NCBI GenBank assembly: GCA_014305015.1
Contig: JACRUB010000043.1
Location: 1-19,653, forward strand
Direction: 5' to 3'
Source of the DNA: Vulcanimicrobiota bacterium
GTDB lineage: Bacteria; Vulcanimicrobiota; Vulcanimicrobiia; Vulcanimicrobiales; Vulcanimicrobiaceae
Length of the DNA stretch: 19,653 nt
The first letter of the stretch is position 1. Each line of letters begins with the position of its first letter. The notes below the pieces were generated by a model that did no database searches, was not told the origin of the DNA, and was given only the letters and a program-made list of their open reading frames with translations. Of this stretch, positions 8,912 through 15,455 are shown piece by piece. The translations under genes were made by a program, and so were the position numbers.

Positions 8912-9406
8912 TTACCTCGTACGGAACGTCAGTGCAAGACCGTTCATGCAGTAGCGCAGGCCCGTCGGTTTTGGACCGTCATCGAAAACATGCCCGAGGT
9001 GGCCGCCACAGCGGCGGCACAGCACTTCCGTGCGTTTCTCGAGGAGCGAATTGTCGTCGCGGAGCTTGACCGCGTTTGGGAGCGCTTGGTAGAACGACGG
9101 CCAACCGGTCCCGCTCTCGAACTTCGTTTTAGCATCGTAGAGCGCTAGGTCGCAACCGGCGCAATAGTATGTGCCATTGTGATGCTCGTAGTCGAGCTTG
9201 GAGCTTCCCGGCGCTTCCGTTCCAGCTTCACGCAAAATGTTGAAACGCTCGGGGCCGAGGCGCTTACGCCACTCAGCTTCGCTATAGTGGACCTCAAATG
9301 AGTCGGCCTTCGCACGGTGCGCGTGACTCAAACCGAGCGTTCCAAGAACCGCAGCCGCACCCAGACCGCGAAGAAGTGTCGCGCGGTTTACACGCTGATG
9401 TGACAT
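8912..9406 (-). CDS. msrB: Peptide-methionine (R)-S-oxide reductase with an export leader
   Basis: A 164-residue protein that reduces methionine-R-sulfoxide in proteins. Zinc ligands C82-x2-C85 and C130-x2-C133, the GWPSF motif (101-105) and catalytic Cys153 in RYCMN are all present. The usual RYCxNSxSL is RYCMNGLAL here, a mild variation after the nucleophile. The first 34 residues are a leader (basic start, ATLLRGLGAAAVLGTLGLS, then polar) not found in cytoplasmic MsrB. It resembles a Tat leader whose first arginine is Asn (NRATLLR), so export by Sec or a degenerate Tat signal is likely and the enzyme probably works in the periplasm. The start lies 19 bases inside the end of msrA in another frame, indicating translational coupling, and cfa follows after 9 bases. 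Confidence 0.93.
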   Translation of the reverse strand: MSHQRVNRATLLRGLGAAAVLGTLGLSHAHRAKADSFEVHYSEAEWRKRLGPERFNILREAGTEAPGSSKLDYEHHNGTYYCAGCDLALYDAKTKFESGTGWPSFYQALPNAVKLRDDNSLLEKRTEVLCRRCGGHLGHVFDDGPKPTGLRYCMNGLALTFRTR

Positions 9407-9867
9407 GAAACGCCGTGCCTCTCGTTGTAGCGCTGGTGATATTCTTCGGCCGGATAAAACGTACTCGCCGCTTCAATTTGTGTGACGATCGGCCTTTTGA
9501 ATTTCCCGGAAGTTTCCAATGCATTCTTGGACTCAATTGCTTCTTGTGCTTGTTCAGGCGTCGTATAAAATATCGCGGAACGATATTGCGTGCCGAAATC
9601 GGGGCCTTGTCGATTGGGCGTTGTCGGGTCGTGCATGCGCCAAAACAGATCGAGCAACGTGCCGTAGCTCACCACGTCCGGATCATAGGTGACCTGAACC
9701 ACCTCAGCATGTCCGGTGCGACCGGTGCACACTTGTTGATAGGTGGGATTCTCGGCTTGCCCACCGGAGTAACCGGAGACGGCATCGATAACACCGGGAA
9801 GCTGCCGGAAGGCGGCTTCTACACCCCAGAAACATCCGGCTCCAAAAGTTGCAACTGCAGTACTCAT
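9388..9867 (-). CDS. msrA: Peptide-methionine (S)-S-oxide reductase
   Basis: A 159-residue protein that reduces methionine-S-sulfoxide, complementing msrB. The hallmark GCFWG contains the nucleophile Cys12. GYSGG, HAEVV and a late EEYHQRY are family features. A C-terminal Cys (GVSCHISV) is a candidate resolving residue. I start at the ATG followed by STAVATFGAG because homology begins there. The frame runs open up to 10005, but those extra codons lie antisense to alkB and look like nothing in the family. There is no signal peptide, so it is cytoplasmic, in contrast to its neighbour msrB. It is the first gene of the operon msrA-msrB-cfa-(HD-GYP), divergent from alkB. Confidence 0.93.
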   Translation of the reverse strand: MSTAVATFGAGCFWGVEAAFRQLPGVIDAVSGYSGGQAENPTYQQVCTGRTGHAEVVQVTYDPDVVSYGTLLDLFWRMHDPTTPNRQGPDFGTQYRSAIFYTTPEQAQEAIESKNALETSGKFKRPIVTQIEAASTFYPAEEYHQRYNERHGVSCHISV

Positions 9868-9904
9868 ATAGCCATAGAACGGATACCGGAGCCGGTTGGA
9901 TGCA

Positions 9905-9919
9905 CCGGACGGTGTCCGG
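9905..9919. promoter_or_regulatory. Inverted repeat in the divergent msrA/alkB intergenic region
   Basis: CCGGAC-GGT-GTCCGG is a perfect 6-bp inverted repeat in the 70 bases separating the msrA and alkB starts. A TATAC/TATAAT-rich stretch (9927-9939) lies beside it and would serve alkB or, on the other strand, the msr operon. The position suits an operator for a dimeric regulator controlling both sides, or a 5' hairpin in the alkB leader. The sequence alone cannot decide. Confidence 0.35.
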
Positions 9920-9937
9920 AGGGTGTTATACAATATA

Positions 9938-10537
9938 ATGGCCCAGCAGCTCGGCATTTTTGAGGAAGAAGTGCGCACGATCGCGCGCACCCCGCACGGC
10001 GGCATCGTCTATTTCCCGGCTGTCTTTGAGGCTGAGGAGGCGGCCTCGCTCTTTAGCGAGTTGCTCGCTACGATCCCGTGGTCCAAAGAAGCCATGAAAA
10101 TGTACGATAAACTCGTTGATGTGCCGCGTCTCGTGGCCTGGTATCACGATAGAGATCGCTTGCCTGCTGCGCTTGATCGTATTTGCCAGCGGGTGCAATC
10201 CGTTTTGGGCCGCACATTCAATGCGGTCTCGCTCAACTATTACCGCGACGGAACCGATAGCGTCGCCTGGCACAGTGACCACAACGAGGAACTTGTCGAG
10301 GATCCCGTAGTAGCCCTCGTGTCGCTCGGCGCGATGCGACAGATGCAGTTTCGCACGAAGGCGCTTCCTCGCGGGCAGTTACGTTGCGATCTCGAACCCG
10401 GTTCGATTCTTGCGATGCGCGGTGACGTGCAATCCCACTGGGAGCATCAGATTCCAAAAGTGCGCCGTCCGACGAGCGCGCGAATCAGCGTCGCGTTGCG
10501 GACGAAGGTCCCAGGCGCCAAAACTGAACGCCCGTAG
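9938..10537 (+). CDS. alkB: AlkB-family 2-oxoglutarate/Fe(II)-dependent dioxygenase (nucleic-acid alkylation repair)
   Basis: A 199-residue dioxygenase that oxidatively removes methyl lesions from DNA or RNA bases. The iron ligands are visible: H112-x-D114 in WHSDHNEEL and His170 in HWEHQIP. R182 and R188 in RISVALR match the 2-oxoglutarate-binding Arg-x5-Arg. NYYRDGTDSVAWHSD is closer to ALKBH2/3-type and related bacterial proteins than to E. coli AlkB, so the exact substrate is uncertain. Start choice: ATG 9938 opens a normal N-terminus. An in-frame ATG at 9896 would add 14 residues and translate through the inverted repeat. GGAGG at 9918-9922 is too far from 9938 to be a standard ribosome site, and the A+T-rich TATACAATATAATG leaves a leaderless or near-leaderless message possible. 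Its last 53 bases overlap the convergent binding-protein gene. Confidence 0.93.
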   Translation: MAQQLGIFEEEVRTIARTPHGGIVYFPAVFEAEEAASLFSELLATIPWSKEAMKMYDKLVDVPRLVAWYHDRDRLPAALDRICQRVQSVLGRTFNAVSLNYYRDGTDSVAWHSDHNEELVEDPVVALVSLGAMRQMQFRTKALPRGQLRCDLEPGSILAMRGDVQSHWEHQIPKVRRPTSARISVALRTKVPGAKTERP

Positions 10538-12140
10538 GCATCGCGGAGTGCGTGGTCGGATTGAGTTCGTAGCCAAACAGGTTACTCGGAATAACCGCGC
10601 CCAGACGGTTTGAGTAGAGGAAGAGCGCCGGCAAGTCCGTCGCTGCAATTACTTGGTAACGATTGAGCGCCTCGCGCGATGCTACTGAGGAGGCTGCGCT
10701 GCGGGAGGCGATCAGCGCGCGGTCGAGTTCGGGATTGGAGTAAAATCCGAGGTTGTAGCCGCCGTTCGCTCGCGTTTGCGTAGAAGCGTAGGTCCTGTAG
10801 TCATCCGGGTAGGGGAGCAGAATAACTCCACGCAGTGCTAGGGCGAAACGCGAATTGTGCAGATCGCTAAAGAAGGTCGCGAGTTCCTCATTCTCAAGTT
10901 CACACTCAATTCCGACGGCACGGAAATTCGCCTGAATGAGTTCTGCAATATTGCTCGCGACGGCGTCGGTAGCACCACCGGTCTTTAAAACGATTCGTAA
11001 TGCGACCCCATTTTTTTCGCGCACGTTTCCGTGCAGATGCCAGCCCGCGGCATCAAGCAGGCGCGCAGCGCGGGCGGGGTCGTACGGGTAACGCGGCACG
11101 TGAGGATTGTAGTACGGCGAGAAAGAGGGAATGGGTCCGCTAAGAATATCGGCCTGCCCGCTCATGATGCCATGCGTTATGAAATCGCGATTGACCGATA
11201 AAAGCATCGCTTGGCGTACGGCTCGCTCTCGCAAGAAAGGTTCACTGGAATCGTGGAAATTCGGAAGCAAGACGAACGCAACGTTCCATGGCCAGGTCAC
11301 TGTCCGGTGATCTCCACGCAAACGCGTATGCACGCGCCACAGGTTCGGTGGAATACCCGTTACGTCAACCTCACCGGCATCGACGGCTGCATACAGCGAG
11401 TCTTGCTGCGGATAGACGCGGAATGCCACTTGAGAAAGGGATGGCTTGCGTCCCCAAAACGTCGGATTAGGCTCGAGAACCAAGTAGGAATCGCGAACGT
11501 GGCGCTTTATCCGAAACGGGCCATCCGTTATCGGATGCTGAGAAAAATCCGAATCGGTGTTGAGGAACTGCGCCTCTTCTGAAGATGCGGGGTTGTATTT
11601 GCGCAGGATGTGTGCCGGCAGCACAAACGTTTCGCCTAATGCGTTTGCCAAGAAGGGCGGCGACGGGCGCGAGAGGTTGATCTCCACGGACCATCGATCC
11701 AGTGCGCGAACCGAACGCATGAGGGTGAAGTCCGAAGCGTTGCTTTCGATGACCGATGGATTGACTTCAGCTTTGATGGAGAAAACAACGTCGTCCGAGG
11801 TGACGGGTGCGCCGTCCGTCCAGCGGCCGTTACGTTGTAGTTCTAAAATGTAGCGCCGTCCGTCGCGATCGATGCGAGCGCTTTTGGCGAAACTCGTTGA
11901 AAAGCGGGGCAAGAGGTCGGGACCGATATCGATGAGCCGCCCATAGATGAGCTCGTCGATCTCCGTGCCCGCCGACGTATTGATTGCCGTTAACGGATTG
12001 AACCCGTCCGGATCGGCGATCCATCCGAGCACGACCGTGTTTGGATCGCGTGTCTCGGCGTATCGAGCGCTACACGAGAGACTGAGGCACAGAAACGCGA
12101 TGAGAAGTGCCCACCGCAAGCTACTGCCCCACATTTTCAC
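10485..12140 (-). CDS. Extracellular solute-binding protein family 5 (peptide/nickel-type ABC importer)
   Basis: A 551-residue substrate-binding protein of the Dpp/Opp type. A leader with a long hydrophobic stretch ends in LSLSC (Cys23). The -3 residue is Ser rather than Leu, so lipidation is plausible but not canonical. The mature part begins with the usual VVLGWIADPDGFNPL-type opening, then LIYGRLI, the WTDGAPVTSDDVVFS signature (about 110-125) and ITDGPFRI. It presumably delivers peptides or similar oligomers to the two upstream permeases. The start is GTG 12140, overlapping the permease end by 20 bases; an ATG two codons later (12134) is equally possible. Neither has a Shine-Dalgarno sequence, which fits coupled translation. 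It is the last gene of the operon, and its 3' end overlaps alkB on the other strand by 53 bases. Confidence 0.9.
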   Translation of the reverse strand: MKMWGSSLRWALLIAFLCLSLSCSARYAETRDPNTVVLGWIADPDGFNPLTAINTSAGTEIDELIYGRLIDIGPDLLPRFSTSFAKSARIDRDGRRYILELQRNGRWTDGAPVTSDDVVFSIKAEVNPSVIESNASDFTLMRSVRALDRWSVEINLSRPSPPFLANALGETFVLPAHILRKYNPASSEEAQFLNTDSDFSQHPITDGPFRIKRHVRDSYLVLEPNPTFWGRKPSLSQVAFRVYPQQDSLYAAVDAGEVDVTGIPPNLWRVHTRLRGDHRTVTWPWNVAFVLLPNFHDSSEPFLRERAVRQAMLLSVNRDFITHGIMSGQADILSGPIPSFSPYYNPHVPRYPYDPARAARLLDAAGWHLHGNVREKNGVALRIVLKTGGATDAVASNIAELIQANFRAVGIECELENEELATFFSDLHNSRFALALRGVILLPYPDDYRTYASTQTRANGGYNLGFYSNPELDRALIASRSAASSVASREALNRYQVIAATDLPALFLYSNRLGAVIPSNLFGYELNPTTHSAMPTGVQFWRLGPSSATRR

Positions 12141-12981
12141 GCAACCAATCGCCGATGAAATTGAGCGCCGTTACCGTAAAGAGAATCGCAAGGCCGGCCG
12201 GCACGATCAACCAATAGGCACCGGCGAACACATCGCTTTGCGCCGAGCTCAAGAGATTGCCCCACGACGGCGTCGGGGCACGCACGCCGATCCCAAGGTA
12301 CGAGAGCGCCGTCTCCGCGAGCATCGCATTCGCGATCATGAAGGTGGTGGTGGTAATTATTGTTCCGGCCGCATTCGGAATGACATGGCGAGCGAGGATG
12401 CGGGCATCGACAGCTCCCAGCGCCCTCGCGGCCTCGACGTAGAGGCGTTCCTTAATTGTAAGCACCTCGCCGCGCACGAGACGCGAGGGATTGAGCCAAG
12501 ATGTTACGCCGATGACGACGATGAGCGCTACAACGCTCCCGTGGAACATCGCCGCGAGAAACAGGAGCAGAAACAAAGTCGGGACCGAGAGCAAAACGTC
12601 GACGATACGCATTAGGATGGCGTCAATCACGCCCCCATAGAATCCCGAGATTGCCCCGACGCCAGTCCCGATGACCATTGCAACCAGTGCAGCTGTAAAG
12701 CCGACGAGCAGACTGATTCGGCCGCCGAGCAAGACGCGCACGAATTCATCGCGTCCAAGTCCGTCCGTTCCCAGAATGTGGTTCTGGGTGGGCGCTGCAT
12801 ACGAATGCGCAACGTCGGTGAACAAACCCGTCTGATGTGTCACTATGGGATAGAAAAGACATGCTGCCGAGATGACAGCGATCCAGGCCACACTAATGAC
12901 GGCAAGTGGCGTACGAAGAAAGCGGCGCCAAAAACGGCGCCGTCCCTCATTCGTACCGGACGCGAGGATCGACGATTCCAT
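12121..12981 (-). CDS. ABC transporter permease, DppC/OppC type
   Basis: A 286-residue inner-membrane permease with an N-terminal cytoplasmic RRRFWRRFLRTPLAVIS stretch, a first membrane helix, an external loop with HILGTDGLGRDEFVRVL, then five more helices. The loop that contacts the ATPase is clear: YVEAARALGAVDARILARH. ETALSYLGIGVRAPTPSWG is the family C-terminal signature. I prefer the ATG at 12981, which overlaps the preceding permease by 35 bases. A TTG at 13008 would add nine residues. Neither start has a Shine-Dalgarno sequence. It pairs with the DppB-type permease to form the channel. Confidence 0.92.
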   Translation of the reverse strand: MESSILASGTNEGRRRFWRRFLRTPLAVISVAWIAVISAACLFYPIVTHQTGLFTDVAHSYAAPTQNHILGTDGLGRDEFVRVLLGGRISLLVGFTAALVAMVIGTGVGAISGFYGGVIDAILMRIVDVLLSVPTLFLLLFLAAMFHGSVVALIVVIGVTSWLNPSRLVRGEVLTIKERLYVEAARALGAVDARILARHVIPNAAGTIITTTTFMIANAMLAETALSYLGIGVRAPTPSWGNLLSSAQSDVFAGAYWLIVPAGLAILFTVTALNFIGDWLRENVGQ

Positions 12982-13900
12982 AAGCAAGGTCTGCAGCGAG
13001 GTTTCCAAGCACCACGAGGATCGCGGTTAGCACGGTCATTCCAAGCAGCGTTGCGTAGTCGCGATCGACTGCCGACTGCCAAAAAAGTTGTCCCATTCCT
13101 GGATAGGCAAAAATTTGCTCAGTAATCACGGCACCGCTAAAGAGCAGAGGGATGCTGCTGCCCAAAATAGTGATGAACGGGATAAGCGCGTTTCGCAACA
13201 CGTGCTTGAAAAGCACCGTGCGTTGCGGTAACCCTTTGGCTCTCGCGGTTTGCGCGTAGTCTTCGCGCAATTGTTCCACCATGCTGCCGCGAATGTAGCG
13301 GCTCCAGCCGGCGACGGAGACAATGGCGAGCGTAGATGCGGGCATAGCCAAATGCGCGAGGCGCGAGGGCCAGTCGAATGCGATTGTATCGATTGTTTGC
13401 AGACCGCCGACGGGAAACCAGCGCAACGTAACCGCAAAGAGCGCAATGAGAATCGTTCCGAACCAGAACGTCGGCATCGACCACGCGAGAAAAACAAACG
13501 AGCTTGCGGTTCGATCGAAGACGCTGTTTTGACGGTACGCTTGATAGACTCCGAGGGGAATCGCGATGACGATCGAGAGCAAAAGCGCTGCGCCCATGAG
13601 CAACAGCGTTTGCGGCAGCCTTTGCGCGATCAGGTCTCGTACCGGCGCCTGCTGGATGTACGAGAACCCAAAGTCGCCGTGCACGAGCGCGTTTGCCCAG
13701 AGCGCATACTGCTCTGCAAGCGGCCGGTCAAAGCCTAAGACGTGTGTGAGATGCGCAATTTGGGCCGGCGTTGCTTTTTCACCGCCGAGTGCTTGCGCCG
13801 GTCCCCCCGGCGCGATATGAATGAGCAGAAACGTCAGAATCGTCACGCCGATCAGCGTTGGAATGCTCCAAAGCACTCGCTTGACGAGAAAGGATGTCAC
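12947..13900 (-). CDS. ABC transporter permease, DppB/OppB type
   Basis: A 317-residue permease. The N-terminus (FLVKRVLWSIPTLIGVTIL) is typical of DppB, followed by the extracytoplasmic segment with LGFDRPLAEQYALW and HGDFGFSY, then five helices. The coupling loop DYAQTARAKGLPQRTVLFKH and the late IFAYPGMGQLFWQSA and DPRVRYE are family signatures. The start is a GTG only six bases after the stop of the exported barrel-protein gene, without a recognisable Shine-Dalgarno sequence, so translation is probably coupled. It forms the transmembrane channel with the following gene. No ATP-binding subunit is encoded next to it. Confidence 0.93.
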   Translation of the reverse strand: MTSFLVKRVLWSIPTLIGVTILTFLLIHIAPGGPAQALGGEKATPAQIAHLTHVLGFDRPLAEQYALWANALVHGDFGFSYIQQAPVRDLIAQRLPQTLLLMGAALLLSIVIAIPLGVYQAYRQNSVFDRTASSFVFLAWSMPTFWFGTILIALFAVTLRWFPVGGLQTIDTIAFDWPSRLAHLAMPASTLAIVSVAGWSRYIRGSMVEQLREDYAQTARAKGLPQRTVLFKHVLRNALIPFITILGSSIPLLFSGAVITEQIFAYPGMGQLFWQSAVDRDYATLLGMTVLTAILVVLGNLAADLAYGIVDPRVRYE

Positions 13901-13906
13901 GCGCGT

Positions 13907-15388
13907 TTACCAGTTGTATGCGCCAAGTGCGCTCCATTGATCGGCGGAGGTGCCGTCCCAGTCAAAGAAGGCCTCCCCAATCGCGCCTAAGGTTTTCGCT
14001 TGCACGAGGCTTTCGGTGATTTCTTGCGGCGGCGGCGAACCGAGTGGTCCTTCATTGCTCGTCTGTCCGCCCATGCTGACCGGCAGCGCGCGTCCCGATA
14101 CCTCAAGGACTTTCTTGTACGAACCCGCGAGTTCGGAGTTCATCTTCGCGACGTCCATTGTTTTGCGTGAGAGCATGCGCCAATAACTCATCGGCTGCAA
14201 GACATCCGCGTAACGCGCAATTTGCACGTACGGATATTTGGAATTGTCTAGATGTTCGAGAAACGGATCCTCGACGGTAGCAACGACCACGACCTTGGGT
14301 CCCAGTGCTTGCCGCAGCCGCTTTGCGTAGTCCACCATAGCCGTGCATCCCTCGGGACAGTCGTGCATAAACTCCTCACCCCGTTCGAAGTCGACCGCAA
14401 TGCCGGTCACGCGCGTTCCTTTGGCCGTGCGGTAGGAAGCGGTGCGCACGCTGGCTTGCAGATCTTCGAACGTTGCTTGTCGCGGGACGCTCCAGCCGAT
14501 CACACCGATGTTGTGTGCGGCCAAGCCGTCGATGATTTGATCGAGGACGATCTTGCTTTGCGGATCGACTTCCCAATACGCGCCGTATGCGGTTCGCAAC
14601 TCGACATACTGTAAACCGGCGCGAACCGCTTGGTCGATGTAGACTTGGGCATTCCAATGACCGATGTAGTGATCGTCGTACGGATTCGTGCCATAATACA
14701 ACCACATGCCTTTGCCCGAAGCGATGCGACTTGTGTTGCCGAAGATTTCGGGCAGACTGCGCACGGCGACCGTTGCCGGCGGTTTCGCCTCGCGATAAAT
14801 CGTGTAGCGGTAGGTTGTGTTTGGGCGCACCGCATCGTCGCGAAATGTTTGGCTCGGTGCGCCGAGTGAAGTTATGATGCGTGTCCCCCCACCAGTACGG
14901 ACGATGCGCACGTCGGCGGTCTCCCGCGGAAACCACCCGATTTGATTCATGTACGGCCCAAGCGATGCGCCGACGACGCGTGGTCCCTTCCAGGTGCGAA
15001 CGTCGGTCGACGTATAGACATCGGGGAATTTTGGTTTATTCGAGCGCACGCGCATTCGTACGGGTTCGTTTACGTTCACGCGCACGATCGCTGCCGGCTG
15101 CCCAAACCGCATGCGCGGCTGCCATTGCGTCGTTCCACGATCCGGGATCCAATCCAGGTCGGTGTTGAGCATGATTTTCGTTGGTTGGCCCTGCGCGTCG
15201 AGATAACGCGCCACAACGAGCCACTTCGCGTAACCATCGGGATCTACGCCGAGCGGGCGGGATTCGACCGTCAAACGCGCAGCGGCATTGCCGGCATACA
15301 CGGGGCCGCTCGGCCGGGGTGTCGGTGAAGGCGAGGCGGTCGGGCTGAGCTGCGAAAGTAAAAGCGCCGCAAGCCAAGGTGCGATCAT
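13907..15388 (-). CDS. Exported TIM-barrel protein, divergent GH18-like glycosidase candidate
   Basis: A 493-residue protein with no gene-level name I recognise. A signal peptide (residues 1-18) is followed by a Pro/Ser/Thr linker (PTASPSPTPRPSGP). Residues about 35-130 and 135-200 look like two beta-sandwich (Ig or Fn3-like) domains. From about 225 eight evenly spaced hydrophobic strands suggest a TIM barrel: GMWLYYG, YVELRTAYG, IGVIGWS, VTGIAVDFE, KVVVVATVE, ADVLQPMSYW, ALPVSMGG and IGEAFFDW. Strand 4 ends in D333-F-E335, resembling the D-x-E catalytic end of the GH18 motif but lacking its first two aspartates. Strand 6 MSYW resembles the GH18 M-x-Y-D. Hence a glycosidase-like enzyme or a sugar-binding pseudo-enzyme acting outside the inner membrane; the substrate is unknown. 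I chose ATG 15388 because a TTG at 15406 would only lengthen the leader. Six bases separate its stop from the permease start, so it is part of the importer operon. Confidence 0.7.
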   Translation of the reverse strand: MIAPWLAALLLSQLSPTASPSPTPRPSGPVYAGNAAARLTVESRPLGVDPDGYAKWLVVARYLDAQGQPTKIMLNTDLDWIPDRGTTQWQPRMRFGQPAAIVRVNVNEPVRMRVRSNKPKFPDVYTSTDVRTWKGPRVVGASLGPYMNQIGWFPRETADVRIVRTGGGTRIITSLGAPSQTFRDDAVRPNTTYRYTIYREAKPPATVAVRSLPEIFGNTSRIASGKGMWLYYGTNPYDDHYIGHWNAQVYIDQAVRAGLQYVELRTAYGAYWEVDPQSKIVLDQIIDGLAAHNIGVIGWSVPRQATFEDLQASVRTASYRTAKGTRVTGIAVDFERGEEFMHDCPEGCTAMVDYAKRLRQALGPKVVVVATVEDPFLEHLDNSKYPYVQIARYADVLQPMSYWRMLSRKTMDVAKMNSELAGSYKKVLEVSGRALPVSMGGQTSNEGPLGSPPPQEITESLVQAKTLGAIGEAFFDWDGTSADQWSALGAYNW

Positions 15389-15400
15389 GAGGGTGTCTTT

Positions 15401-15440
15401 CCCCAAAGAGAAGGGCGACGCATTGCTGCGCCGCCCCTTC
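15401..15440 (-). terminator. Rho-independent-like terminator after the complete TonB-dependent receptor
   Basis: On the minus strand GAAGGGGCGGCGC pairs with GCGTCGCCCTTC around loop AGCAAT: 12 pairs with one bulged G and one G-U. TCTCTTT follows directly. It begins 15 bases after the receptor stop and ends close to the next gene's start, so the downstream operon needs either read-through or a promoter in this short gap. The T-run is modest, so partial termination is possible. Confidence 0.65.
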
Positions 15441-15455
15441 AGTTGCGAGGTCCGC

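Noticed and set aside
9868..10005. N-terminal extension of msrA to 10005
   Set aside because: The extra codons lie antisense to alkB, show no signal peptide or family similarity, and MsrA homology begins at the ATG at 9867.
11947..12615. 222-codon open frame on the plus strand
   Set aside because: It lies antisense to the binding protein and DppC-type permease, both well supported, and its composition is typical of a shadow frame.
13907..15388. Straight annotation as chitinase (GH18)
   Set aside because: Only the D-x-E end of the catalytic motif is present and the surrounding residues differ, so a specific activity cannot be assigned.
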